Part shown: in pieces, positions 55,889 through 64,000 of the stretch
How the letters are laid out: each line of letters begins with the position of its first letter
Numbering within the stretch: position 1 is the first letter of the stretch
Source: Desulfotalea sp.
GTDB lineage: Bacteria; Desulfobacterota; Desulfobulbia; Desulfobulbales; Desulfocapsaceae
Assembly: GCA_002733995.1 (NCBI GenBank)
Contig: NVXR01000006.1
Location: forward strand, 62,001-126,000
Direction of reading: 5' to 3'
Length of the DNA stretch: 64,000 bases
Program-made: the position numbers and the translations under genes
The notes under the pieces: model-generated
Told to the model about the DNA's origin: nothing
What the model saw: only the letters and a program-made list of their open reading frames with translations
Database searches by the model: none

Positions 55889-56482
55889 TTATAAACATTT
55901 CTGGATGGTAATATTTAGGTCCTTTGCTGCTTCAGCAGCCAGCGGTGTAATCTTCGCAGCGCCGAGCACCATGAGTGTTGAGCCACCCTGTTGTTGTACA
56001 TTATCAACTACCTTCTCAGTGACCAGAGTCTGCCAAAATCGAACCACCTCGGGCACCTTCTGCTGAAATTCTTTAAGGCCAAAACCGGCCAAAGTTTTCA
56101 GGTACGATTCGTATAGAGAGTACAGAGGGCCCGCTGCACTTTCGCTGTATTTCTTGTGTTCAAATTCTATAACTTCAATCTTCTTACCCTGGAGGAGAAG
56201 ATTTAAAGCGTTAGCTGTGTTGGGACTATGGGCGCGTCCGGCTGCAAGATCCGCCATGTCACTGCAAGAGAGAAAGGGCAGGATATACCGACAAATTGTC
56301 CTGTCTTTTGTATCTTCAGTGAGATAGAAAATATCGATTTTTTCACCGCTTAATCGACAAATTGTTTCGCATAACAGAGGGTCTCGTTCAGCCAGGACCA
56401 TGAAACATCGTTTGCTCACCGGGGTGTTGAGTTGTTTCAGAACGTTTTCTGTGATGCTGCTGATGAGTGTATTGATATCCAT
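55889..56482 (-). CDS. BMC-associated protein of unknown function
   Basis: A 197-residue soluble protein. The N-terminus MDINTLISSITENVLKQLNT is an amphipathic helix like BMC encapsulation peptides, so the protein is probably lumenal. The middle (RCFMVLAERDPLLCETICRL) and the end (LMVLGAAKITPLAAEAAKDL) look like an alpha/beta fold. It may correspond to the small accessory proteins seen in other glycyl radical compartments; I do not recognise a named function. Confidence 0.6.
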   Translation of the reverse strand: MDINTLISSITENVLKQLNTPVSKRCFMVLAERDPLLCETICRLSGEKIDIFYLTEDTKDRTICRYILPFLSCSDMADLAAGRAHSPNTANALNLLLQGKKIEVIEFEHKKYSESAAGPLYSLYESYLKTLAGFGLKEFQQKVPEVVRFWQTLVTEKVVDNVQQQGGSTLMVLGAAKITPLAAEAAKDLNITIQKCL

Positions 56483-56491
56483 AATGGTTCC

Positions 56492-57313
56492 CTATAATTT
56501 GCAGTTAAGGGCAATGCCCAGCGGGGTGACCAGAAATGGATTAGCAGGTTTGTAGACCGGTAAGCCAATTTCTTTTTCCATTATCTTTTCCATGTTGGTC
56601 AAACAACAGGTGCCACCGACCAGATAGATCTCGGAAACCTTATGGCCCGCAATGTGTTTTTTGACAATGGATGCCATCTTTTGTACAACGGGGCGCACGA
56701 TGGGAAGGATCTCCCCATGACGCTCTGTTTGTTTTTTCAGCTCCTCTGCCTCGGCAAAGGAGATATTATAGTTGCCAGCAATAACCAGAGACACGTGGGT
56801 GCCGCCGGTGGCTTCATCTGCAACACTTGTTACTTTGCCATTTTTGAAAATAGCCAGGCCCGTGGTACCGCCCCCGATATCGACGATGACGCCGTTGTCG
56901 ATACCAAGTACTGCATTGGCAGCGGTTGGTTCGTCGAGGATGGAGGTTATCTCGAGTCCTGCACCCTCAACGACATAGCTGTGGGTGGAGCAATCTTTTT
57001 TACCGGTACCAGGTGGGACGGCAATAGCGGCATGGGTCAATGGACGACCGAGCCGGCCTTCAAGTTGTTGCACGAGCCTGCGCACAATTTTTGTAGCACC
57101 GGTATAGTCAACAACCAGGCCGTCTTTGATCACCTGGGCAAATTCCATGGCACAGGCAACGGCTTTTTTCTTGCCGTTGAGTACCACCACGACGATGTAG
57201 GCGGTTCCAAGGTCAACGCCAACGTGAAGTGTCTCGTTGGGATCAACAGCAATGGTCTGCTCCTGGCAGCGCTCAAGGTCCTGTATTTGTTTATTAATGC
57301 TTGTGAAGTCCAC
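56492..57313 (-). CDS. eutJ: EutJ-like Hsp70/actin-fold chaperone
   Basis: A 273-residue ATP-binding protein of the EutJ family. The actin/Hsp70 motifs are visible: LHVGVDLGTAYIVVVV (phosphate 1), VIVDIGGGTTGLAIF (phosphate 2), and YLVGGTCCLTNMEKIM (adenosine). EutJ is thought to assist folding or assembly of compartment enzymes. It lacks the substrate-binding domain of true Hsp70. Confidence 0.88.
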   Translation of the reverse strand: MDFTSINKQIQDLERCQEQTIAVDPNETLHVGVDLGTAYIVVVVLNGKKKAVACAMEFAQVIKDGLVVDYTGATKIVRRLVQQLEGRLGRPLTHAAIAVPPGTGKKDCSTHSYVVEGAGLEITSILDEPTAANAVLGIDNGVIVDIGGGTTGLAIFKNGKVTSVADEATGGTHVSLVIAGNYNISFAEAEELKKQTERHGEILPIVRPVVQKMASIVKKHIAGHKVSEIYLVGGTCCLTNMEKIMEKEIGLPVYKPANPFLVTPLGIALNCKL

Positions 57314-57344
57314 TCGTTATTCCGCTATTTTGCTGTTCAGAGTT

Positions 57345-58013
57345 TTAGCAACCTTCAATTCTACCGGAGACACTCTTGTTCCAACCTGCACAGTTACCTT
57401 CGTCCGGGTCAATGTGCATTGCCAGTTTGAATGCCTCGTCTACCCGAATCAACACACCGTTGAGGGTGATTGGTCGTTCGGTATCGAGGTGAACACTGAC
57501 CTTATCCTGATCCGCCAAACCAAATCTTTTGGCGTCTTCTGGGGACATGTGTATATGACGAGCGGCTACGATAACACCCTCCTCAAGTCCAACGATACCG
57601 GTCTGTGAGGCTAAGATAATTCCCGGCGTTCCACTGATGTCACCGGACTGACGTACCGGTGCGTCGATACCCAGTGTTCTAGCATCAGTCTTAGACATCT
57701 CAATTTGGGAGCTGGCGCGGGCTGGGCCGAGTACGGCGACGTTATCCATCACACCCTTTGGCCCGATAAGTCGCACTCTTTCTTCACAGAGAAATTGTGA
57801 TGGCTGGGACAGTTCCCGTACCGGAGTCAGGGGGTGGCCAAAGAGTTCAAGTGCGTCGGCTTCACTGAGGTGGGCATGACGCGCGGAGAGCTCGATGGGA
57901 ATACTTTCGCAGCTTGTAACTTTGCTGGTCGTTTGCGTGTTCTCGCAACCCAGCTGTTCTATGACATTTTTGACAACTTGCTCTAGAATGTCATTTATAT
58001 TTTTATCGTTCAT
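57345..58013 (-). CDS. pduL: Phosphotransacylase PduL
   Basis: A 222-residue zinc enzyme converting acetyl-CoA (or propionyl-CoA) to the acyl-phosphate. Start ATG 58013 gives an N-terminal amphipathic encapsulation helix (NINDILEQVVKNVIEQL). Two PduL halves carry the zinc-ligand His pattern: PIELSARHAHLSEADA and GVIVAARHIHMSPEDAKRFG; the C-terminus has LAMHIDPDEGNCAGW. Supplies substrate-level ATP through acetate kinase elsewhere. Confidence 0.92.
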   Translation of the reverse strand: MNDKNINDILEQVVKNVIEQLGCENTQTTSKVTSCESIPIELSARHAHLSEADALELFGHPLTPVRELSQPSQFLCEERVRLIGPKGVMDNVAVLGPARASSQIEMSKTDARTLGIDAPVRQSGDISGTPGIILASQTGIVGLEEGVIVAARHIHMSPEDAKRFGLADQDKVSVHLDTERPITLNGVLIRVDEAFKLAMHIDPDEGNCAGWNKSVSGRIEGC

Positions 58014-58136
58014 CTTCGATTCGCTTTTGTTATTAAGCTCACTGCCCTTGCTGTTGCAAAGGCAGTTTATGCAATAGAAGAGGCAAGACATCGCCTCGAC
58101 TATTTTCCCTTTTTACTTGGGGTTTCCCCGCATTGA

Positions 58137-58430
58137 TTAGCTGTTCAATGCATCAGTGTGGGGAAGGATGATTTCAACTTCACCGTGTGGACGTGGAATG
58201 ACGTGTACGCTGATCAATTCACCTACGGTTGAAGCTGCGGCAGCACCAGCATCGGTTGCAGCTTTAACTGCACCAACATCGCCACGAACCATAACGGTAA
58301 CGAGACCGCCACCAACCTGAGATTTGCCAACCAGAGTTACGTTTGCAGCTTTAACCATTGCGTCTGCTGCTTCAATTGCGCCTACGAGGCCTTTAGTTTC
58401 GATCATTCCGAGTGCGTTGGAAGAGGACAT
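58137..58430 (-). CDS. BMC-H shell protein (PduA/EutM type, copy 2)
   Basis: A 97-residue hexameric shell protein nearly identical in its core to the copy at 54284-54565 ([51 protein letters not shown]), with a divergent C-terminal tail (LPHTDALNS). Probably the main facet protein, with a structured leader upstream. Confidence 0.93.
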   Translation of the reverse strand: MSSSNALGMIETKGLVGAIEAADAMVKAANVTLVGKSQVGGGLVTVMVRGDVGAVKAATDAGAAAASTVGELISVHVIPRPHGEVEIILPHTDALNS

Positions 58431-58478
58431 GTGATTCTCCTTAAAAAAATTTGTTGTCTGCTAAAAGTTTAAGCCATA

Positions 58479-58542
58479 GATAGAGGATCAATCCCCCGAT
58501 AAACGGGATAAGTGGATCGAATGTTTCTCTAGATCCTCTATC
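58479..58542 (-). repeat. Long stem-loop leader before BMC-H gene
   Basis: GATAGAGGATC (58479-58489) and GATCCTCTATC (58532-58542) are perfect 11-bp inverted repeats enclosing a smaller hairpin (ATCCC/GGGAT). It lies between the aldehyde dehydrogenase stop (58660) and the shell gene start (58430), on the operon strand, and may be a processing or stability element. Confidence 0.6.
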
Positions 58543-58659
58543 TTGAGCGTATTCAAGTTATTGTTTTGAATATATTTTCTTTTGCATAGTTTTACACCTC
58601 TCCGGTAAGCGACAGGCTCCGAAGTGGACTGAAAAAATGATTGATTTCCGAGGGAATCA

Positions 58660-60099
58660 TCAAACCATCTGTTTGAGTTGTTGTACAATCATCGCTGTAA
58701 TGGCTTCGACATCTATCGGTTGTGACCCAGTGCTCGCCGGAGCGGACTCACAGGTCGTGTTACCGAGGTCGTAGGCAATTCTTCTGATGTTCATCAGGTT
58801 GTACGGGGTGATGTTGTCGGAAGTAGAACTTCCACCAACGGTTCCACAACCAAGGGTGAACGACGGGAAGAGGGAGGTTGTAATACCAACAGCACCCTGG
58901 GTGGATGGTGTGTTTACCAACAGTCGTGATACTGGTTTTTTCATGCCAAACTCACGGATGATCTCTTCACTGTTGGAGTGGATTGAGAGGGAATGGCCGA
59001 CTCCACCGTTTACTAAAAGTGCATGACATACCTCGCATGCCTCTTTCCAGTCTTCCACAACGTAGAAGCCAAGAAGAGCGGTGAGCTTCTCTTTAGAAAA
59101 AGGAAATTTGGGACCAATACCCTTTTCGTCGGAGATCAATATTCGGGTTCCTGCAGGGATGGTAATACCGGCTTTTTTTGCGATCTGGGCAGCGCTACGA
59201 CCAACGATATCTGGGCTCATGCTGCCGTTGCCGCGTTCCATTACGCGCTTGACCTTCTCGAGGTCATCGCCCCGGAGAAAGAATCCGCCCTTGGCGATGA
59301 CGCTATTTCTAACCTCGCCTTCAATAACGGAATCGGTGACAATGGATTGCTCAGAAGCACAAACGGTGCCGTTGTCAAAGGTTTTACTCATGAAGATCTT
59401 GGTAACGGCATCTTCGACGTTGGCAGTTCTTTCTATGTATGCAGGGACATTACCGGCGCCTACTCCAAGAGCAGGGGTACCAGAACTGTAGGCCGCTTTA
59501 ACCATACCGGGTCCACCCGTTGCCAGGATAAGGTCAGCAACTTTCATCAGCTCACCACTTCCCTGGATGGTAGGTACACTCATGACACTGACCATGTCTT
59601 CGCAGACACCACAGTTGCAGAGGACCGTACGGATCATTTGTATAGTTTCACCAATACATTTTTTCGCGCTTGGATGGGGCGTGAAAACAATAGCATTACC
59701 GGATTTCAAAGCGATGATTGATTTGTAGATGGCTGTGGAGGTGGGGTTTGTTGAGGGGATGATCCCTGCAATAACTCCCATGGGCACGGCGACTTCAACC
59801 AATTTCTTGGTTTTATCATCACTTAAAATACCGATGGTTTTCATGTCTTTGATTGCTTCGAGCACCCCTGTACTGGCATGGATGTTCTTGGCTGTCTTGT
59901 CTTTAACTATTCCGAAGCCTGTTTCTTCAACCGCCAGTGCGGCCAGTTTCTCAGCCTCTTTAGTGGCTGTCTCTGCAATAGCTTTAACAATGCTGTCAAC
60001 ACGTTCCTGGTCGTACTGACAAAAGTCAGCCTGTGCCTTTTTTGCGGCACGAACCAGAGAACGGGCTTCCTGCATTGATAATAAATCTTTGTCTACCAT
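58660..60099 (-). CDS. CoA-acylating aldehyde dehydrogenase (PduP/EutE type)
   Basis: A 479-residue NAD-dependent enzyme oxidising acetaldehyde to acetyl-CoA. The catalytic cysteine is in DNGTVCASEQSIV (C247); IPSTNPTSTAIYKSI, GNAIVFTPHPSAKKC and PALGVGAGNVPAYIE are family marks. The C-terminus carries a linker then VEAITAMIVQQLKQMV, an amphipathic encapsulation peptide. In this operon the aldehyde arises from choline cleavage. Confidence 0.93.
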   Translation of the reverse strand: MVDKDLLSMQEARSLVRAAKKAQADFCQYDQERVDSIVKAIAETATKEAEKLAALAVEETGFGIVKDKTAKNIHASTGVLEAIKDMKTIGILSDDKTKKLVEVAVPMGVIAGIIPSTNPTSTAIYKSIIALKSGNAIVFTPHPSAKKCIGETIQMIRTVLCNCGVCEDMVSVMSVPTIQGSGELMKVADLILATGGPGMVKAAYSSGTPALGVGAGNVPAYIERTANVEDAVTKIFMSKTFDNGTVCASEQSIVTDSVIEGEVRNSVIAKGGFFLRGDDLEKVKRVMERGNGSMSPDIVGRSAAQIAKKAGITIPAGTRILISDEKGIGPKFPFSKEKLTALLGFYVVEDWKEACEVCHALLVNGGVGHSLSIHSNSEEIIREFGMKKPVSRLLVNTPSTQGAVGITTSLFPSFTLGCGTVGGSSTSDNITPYNLMNIRRIAYDLGNTTCESAPASTGSQPIDVEAITAMIVQQLKQMV

Positions 60100-60111
60100 T
60101 TGTTCACTCCT

Positions 60112-60696
60112 CTATCTAGTCGTTGCGTTTAAGATAGCTTCAATCAGTTTTTTCTTCGTTGCAGATTTGGTTTCACTCTTACTTAGTGAGAGGTCTCCGA
60201 GGTTACTGGCAATGTGTCGTAGCCTGCTAACCTGCATTCTTTTTAACTCCGAAATTGTGAAGCATTTTGGTTCTGGTACTGGTTTAATGTCGATCAATTT
60301 TACATCGTCTTGCTCGGTTTTTACTTCTGCATCTGCTACTGCTGTACTCGATGCAGGGGCTTCAACCGCCGCTTTTGGCTCACTCTCAGGGCTCTCATTT
60401 GACCTGGGCACAGCTAAAGGCTGTGTTGGGGCAATGATCTGAGTAACTTCATCGTAGGGACGGGCAATAACATGGGCCGAAAGTAATTTTGTGCCCTCGA
60501 TACGGCCAACCGCGATGATGGCAGCATCGATAGAGGCGCGTACCGCTGACACCTCACCTGTTATGGTGATTGTAACCAATCCGGCACCAATGAGATTTTT
60601 CTCAAGCAGGCGAACATCAGCCGCCTTAACCATGGTGTCGGCCGCCTCAATCGCTGCGAGCATTCCTTCTGTTTCTATGAATCCAAGTGCTGTCAT
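60112..60696 (-). CDS. BMC shell protein with Rho_N/SAP-like C-terminal module
   Basis: A 194-residue protein: one BMC domain (about 1-88; ALGFIETEGMLAAIEAADTM, VTITITGEVSAVRASIDAA, AHVIARPYDEVTQII), an Ala/Glu/Pro/Ser-rich linker (about 89-145), and a basic helical module (about 147-192; TISELKRMQVSRLRHIASNL, then SATKKKLIEAIL) that resembles Rho N-terminal/SAP-type helix-extended-loop-helix modules binding nucleic acids. EutK and PduK also have extra C-terminal parts, but of other kinds. Function of the tail is unknown. Confidence 0.82.
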   Translation of the reverse strand: MTALGFIETEGMLAAIEAADTMVKAADVRLLEKNLIGAGLVTITITGEVSAVRASIDAAIIAVGRIEGTKLLSAHVIARPYDEVTQIIAPTQPLAVPRSNESPESEPKAAVEAPASSTAVADAEVKTEQDDVKLIDIKPVPEPKCFTISELKRMQVSRLRHIASNLGDLSLSKSETKSATKKKLIEAILNATTR

Positions 60697-60743
60697 AGCG
60701 TAAATTCCCTCTATCCTCTAAAATGCGGAACAACTTTCTTTCC

Positions 60744-61673
60744 CTAGTGACGAATGATTGACACCGGGAAATTATATTTTTTGATACAGTTTTCGATACG
60801 TTCCAAATCTGCATTGTCGAGGCTAAACTCACCCTCGATGGGATATTTTATATCCAACTGGCTATATTTGTTGATGCCCATTTTGTGATAAGGAAGAAGA
60901 TCTACACCTTTGAAATTCTTGAGGTATTTGAACTCTTTTAAGAATTCAATTAGTTCCTCGATCTCACGGTCTCCGTCATTGATTCCCTTTAACAGTGGCA
61001 TCCTGATTTTGACGTTATAGCGATTTTCAAGAAGCCATTTTAGATTACCGAGAATCATTTCATTACGTACACCGGTCAGTTCGTGGTGGCGTTCAGAGTT
61101 CATGTGTTTCACATCGAACAGGAACAGATCTGTGTATGGCGCAATCTTTTGAATCACCTTGAGGCGTGCGTAGCCACAGGTCTCAATGGCGGTGTTAATA
61201 CCTCTTTGTTTACAGGCCATAAGTAGACTTGTTGCAGCTTCTGGCTGCATGAGAACCTCACCTCCACCAAGGGTTACTCCCCCACCGGAGGTATCGTAGA
61301 ACGGTTTGTCTTCTGCTATGACATCCATGAGTTCAGAGATGGTTTTCATCTCCCCCATGATAGCTAAGGCGGACTCGGGACAGGCAGTTTCACATGCCCG
61401 ACAGCCGATACATTCTATGGTTCTATCGACCTTATGCTTACCGCCAGCCATTACCCGGTGGACCCCCACCGGGCAGGCTGAGACACAGGCTGCACAGTTG
61501 ACGCACTGGTTCTCTTTGAACATCACCTGGTATTGTTGTTTTTGGCTTTCGGGATTTGAGCACCAATGGCAACGCAAGGGACATCCTTTAAAGAACACGA
61601 GGGTTCTAATTCCCGGGCCGTCATACATATTGTATTTCTGGATGTTGAAAATACGTGCTTTTCGTTCAATCAT
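60744..61673 (-). CDS. cutD: Glycyl-radical enzyme activase CutD
   Basis: A 309-residue radical SAM enzyme that makes the glycyl radical in CutC. The radical SAM cysteines are GCPLRCHWC (C31, C35, C38); an inserted ferredoxin-like pair follows (CVNCAACVSACPVG and CIGCRACETACPES). GGGEVLMQPE and IETCGYA complete the activase pattern. Lies between cutC and the shell genes. Confidence 0.94.
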   Translation of the reverse strand: MIERKARIFNIQKYNMYDGPGIRTLVFFKGCPLRCHWCSNPESQKQQYQVMFKENQCVNCAACVSACPVGVHRVMAGGKHKVDRTIECIGCRACETACPESALAIMGEMKTISELMDVIAEDKPFYDTSGGGVTLGGGEVLMQPEAATSLLMACKQRGINTAIETCGYARLKVIQKIAPYTDLFLFDVKHMNSERHHELTGVRNEMILGNLKWLLENRYNVKIRMPLLKGINDGDREIEELIEFLKEFKYLKNFKGVDLLPYHKMGINKYSQLDIKYPIEGEFSLDNADLERIENCIKKYNFPVSIIRH

Positions 61674-61750
61674 GGTGTCTCAAACGGCGTTTATAGCCCT
61701 CAAATACTAACGTAGTCTACCCTGTAGACCGTATTAGTTTCTCCTCGTTG

Positions 61751-61788
61751 AAAAGATCGAAGAGGCCAGGTTATGGCCTCAATCTTTT
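61751..61788 (-). repeat. Hairpin after the cutC stop codon
   Basis: AAAAGAT...GAGGCC (61751-61767) pairs with GGCCTC...ATCTTTT (61775-61788), with a bulge, between cutC (stop 61822) and cutD (start 61673). It could partly terminate transcription, giving more cutC than downstream products, or stabilise cutC mRNA. Confidence 0.6.
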
Positions 61789-61821
61789 GCCTAAAAACCT
61801 ACAATGTGCATGGGGTTGTGC

Positions 61822-64000
61822 TTAAATCTCGAGCATCATGGTCCGACTGATGATCTCATCTTGAACATCCTTGCACAGCTCCACAAAAAAGGCGCTGTAG
61901 CCTGCAACTCGAACAACGAGGTCGCGGTATTTTTCAGGATATCTCTGGGCATCGAGCAAGGTCTCATTATCGAGGTAGTTAAACTGCATCTCACCGTTGC
62001 CCATGATGCTGGCGGTACGGATCAGAGTGATGATTCCAGCTTCTCCTTCTGGGGTGTCAAGAAGGCCAGCCATTAACTTAAAGTTGTGAACCATACCGAT
62101 GTTCATGCTGTCTGTAGGCATCTTAGATACCGACTTGATGATGGCGGTTGGCCCCTTGAAGTCGGCACCCTGGGTTGGGCTGATACCGTCGGAAAGTGGC
62201 TTCCATGCATCACGTCCATTGGCAGAGGCTCCAAGGAGCTGGCCGAAAGGAGTATTGTTGGATATGGAAAGCGTTCCATGACTCAGTACAGAGTAGAGGG
62301 TCTTGAATTTGCGATGCTCACGCTCGGTAAAGTTAATAAGATCGTTGACGATAAAATCTGCATAATCGTCGTCGTTACCGTACTTGGGTGCGGCAAGGCA
62401 ATCTGCCTTAAGCTGGTCGTATCCTTTAAATTCAGCCTTTAGACCCTCATTAAGCTCGGCCAGGGTGTACTTTTTGTCATCGTAGACGAGTTTTTTGATG
62501 GCAGCCATAGAATCGGCATGGGTGGCAAGACCACTCCATACAACACCTGGGCCAAAGTTGTACATGGCACCACCAGCAGAAACGTCAAGGCCGGATTCCA
62601 TGCAACCTTCGTACATCATGGACATGAGTGGCTTAGGAGCAAGCTCTCTATGGATACGTTGGGAGATAACGGTACCAACACTTGACCACTTGGTAATGTG
62701 CTTGATCAATTCTTTGACGGCTGTGTCAAATTTCTCGTAGGTATCAAAAGTTTCCAGAGCGCCCATGTCGGGACAAACCTGTTTGCCGTACCAGAGAGGA
62801 ACGCCGTGGTTAAGTACCATCTCGATACAAATTGGCCATTGGGTGTAAGCGGTGGAGGTCCACTGGTACAGACGACCTGATTTCTGAGGTTCTACGCAAC
62901 CCATGAGGCAATAATCTCGGGAGTCTTCAATGGAGCATCCCTTGGCCAGCATCATCTTGATATGTGCATCATCGAAGTGGATGGCGGGAAAGCCCATGCC
63001 AGCACGAATTACTTCTACAATCTTCTTTAGATACTTCTCAGGAGATTTGTTGTGAACACGGGCCGATGGAGATGGTTGGTACATCTTTACGTGACGAATG
63101 GCGTCCATGAGAAGATAGGTGAGATCATTGGTTGCATCCATACCTTCACGGGTAACTCCACCCAAACACATGTTGACGAAGGGCTGGTAACCTGCGAAGA
63201 ATTTTGAAGCTCCCTCACTGGTGATCCACATCATCTCGGACATCTTTACGAGCATACAACCGGACAGGTCGAAGGCCTCGTATTCGTTCATGCGGCCTGA
63301 ATCCATGTCCGCTTTGAAGAAGGGGTACATGTACTGATCCACACGACCAATGGACATACCGGTCTGGTTCTCTTCAACAATAAGTAGTGATTCAACGGTC
63401 CAAACAGACTGGATAGCTTCCCAGTAGGACTCGGGCTTGTTAGCTGGAACCCGGGCGTTGACCGCAGAGATTTTTTCTAGCTCTGCTTTGCGCTTGGGGT
63501 TGGTCTCTTTGGCTGCCAGTTCGGCTGCATAGTCAGAGAGACGTTTGGCGTAGATCATTACACCTTCAGCTGTGTCGACCAGGGACTTGTAGAAATAAAT
63601 CTTGTCCATGTCATCGGGGTTCTCGTAGTCAAGTTCAGCAAGATGTTCTTTTGCTTCTTTAACAATGTCGAGCATACCCTTTTTCATCAGGATAATGTCG
63701 TATCCAGGGTTGGAGTCACCACCGCCGTTGGTTGCATGGTAGGAGCAATCTGTGACGTAGGACTCGCCGGAGAGTTCCCACATGCCTGCTTCACGGTATT
63801 GTTGTTCACAATACTCATCTACAGATTGACCTTCCCAGAAAGGAAACAAATCTTCCTTCATGGTTTTTTTATCAGCTTCAGAGATATAGAAGGGATCCTG
63901 GGCACGGGTGCCGATGGTCTCTAGCTCATCTCTCACCCAGCGCCAAGCGATATCTGGAGAAAAAGAACCAGCACGGGGAGCGCCACATGGGGAACCGACG
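61822..64000 (-). CDS. cutC: Choline trimethylamine-lyase CutC (N-terminus beyond window)
   Basis: Glycyl radical enzyme splitting choline to trimethylamine and acetaldehyde. The reading frame is open at the right edge, so the N-terminal part is missing; about 726 residues are visible. The catalytic cysteine and base lie in [20 protein letters not shown] (Cys codon 62896-62898), and the radical glycine in [15 protein letters not shown] (Gly codon 61900-61902). The GCVEPQ plus [11 protein letters not shown] text fits choline lyase more than glycerol/propanediol dehydratase. It heads the compartment operon. Confidence 0.88.
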   Translation of the reverse strand, partial: VGSPCGAPRAGSFSPDIAWRWVRDELETIGTRAQDPFYISEADKKTMKEDLFPFWEGQSVDEYCEQQYREAGMWELSGESYVTDCSYHATNGGGDSNPGYDIILMKKGMLDIVKEAKEHLAELDYENPDDMDKIYFYKSLVDTAEGVMIYAKRLSDYAAELAAKETNPKRKAELEKISAVNARVPANKPESYWEAIQSVWTVESLLIVEENQTGMSIGRVDQYMYPFFKADMDSGRMNEYEAFDLSGCMLVKMSEMMWITSEGASKFFAGYQPFVNMCLGGVTREGMDATNDLTYLLMDAIRHVKMYQPSPSARVHNKSPEKYLKKIVEVIRAGMGFPAIHFDDAHIKMMLAKGCSIEDSRDYCLMGCVEPQKSGRLYQWTSTAYTQWPICIEMVLNHGVPLWYGKQVCPDMGALETFDTYEKFDTAVKELIKHITKWSSVGTVISQRIHRELAPKPLMSMMYEGCMESGLDVSAGGAMYNFGPGVVWSGLATHADSMAAIKKLVYDDKKYTLAELNEGLKAEFKGYDQLKADCLAAPKYGNDDDYADFIVNDLINFTEREHRKFKTLYSVLSHGTLSISNNTPFGQLLGASANGRDAWKPLSDGISPTQGADFKGPTAIIKSVSKMPTDSMNIGMVHNFKLMAGLLDTPEGEAGIITLIRTASIMGNGEMQFNYLDNETLLDAQRYPEKYRDLVVRVAGYSAFFVELCKDVQDEIISRTMMLEI

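Noticed and set aside
56642..57430. 262-residue open frame opposite the EutJ-like gene
   Set aside because: Antisense shadow of conserved coding sequence; no family resemblance.
59023..59721. 232-residue open frame opposite the aldehyde dehydrogenase
   Set aside because: The opposite strand encodes the full catalytic domain with motifs intact, so this is a shadow frame.
1..64000. CRISPR arrays, tRNA/rRNA genes and insertion sequences
   Set aside because: No regularly spaced repeats, no tRNA cloverleaf and no transposase-like reading frame was seen by eye; short RNA genes could be missed.

Overview
The window looks like a chromosomal segment of a Gram-negative, anaerobic, sulfate-reducer-type bacterium (Desulfobulbales, Deltaproteobacteria/Desulfobacterota). 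The grounds are the mixture of gene families: a complete type II secretion operon, a glycyl-radical-enzyme microcompartment, TRAP transport, a GlcD/GlcF-type 2-hydroxyacid oxidase pair, and a bacterial arginine kinase. A bacterial arginine kinase is known from Desulfotalea psychrophila, and a close relative of that species (or that species itself) is the best guess; this is an inference from gene content, not a database match. No tRNA, rRNA, CRISPR array or insertion sequence was recognised.

Layout. 1-8.4 kb: two polar amino-acid ABC permeases, a cysteine-cluster protein, a threonine-aldolase-type PLP enzyme, a small secreted protein, a chemoreceptor with two zinc-binding (CZB) modules, and a divergent AhpD-like/LysR pair. 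8.6-15.0 kb: a putative D-alanine/D-Ala-D-Ala scavenging locus (dipeptidase, TRAP transporter, alanine racemase) read away from a divergent IclR regulator, with a perfect dyad in the intergenic control region. 15.2-31.6 kb: type II secretion genes on the minus strand in the order F-(large exported protein)-G-H-I-J-K-L-M-N-C-D-E, plus divergent gspA/gspB. 31.6-37.8 kb: a PAS protein, membrane proteins, and a Ser/Thr signalling group (PP2C phosphatase, Hanks-type kinase, FHA protein). 38-44.9 kb: GlcD/GlcF oxidase pair, ACT-domain regulator, SH3-anchor protein, VF530 protein, arginine kinase and MtfA-like peptidase. 45-49.7 kb: PerR-like Fur regulator with catalase, a TrpR-TrpB in-frame fusion, and a second Fur-family regulator with a small winged-helix protein.

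50.0-64.0 kb: a minus-strand bacterial microcompartment (BMC) operon running from a choline trimethylamine-lyase (cutC, cut by the window edge) and its activase (cutD) through shell proteins, aldehyde dehydrogenase, PduL phosphotransacylase, EutJ-like chaperone, alcohol dehydrogenase, a PduS/RnfC-like flavoprotein and two PduT-like shell trimers with a conserved pore cysteine, ending with EutS- and EutP-like genes. The expected chemistry is choline to trimethylamine plus acetaldehyde inside the shell, followed by acetaldehyde to acetyl-CoA/acetyl-phosphate and ethanol. Several strong stem-loops sit between cistrons.

The most unusual items are the TrpR-TrpB fusion with an 18-bp perfect palindrome directly before its start, the BMC shell protein carrying a Rho_N/SAP-like tail, the electron-transfer genes (PduS/PduT types) in a B12-independent compartment, the arginine kinase, and the IclR-linked D-alanyl dipeptide/TRAP/racemase cluster.
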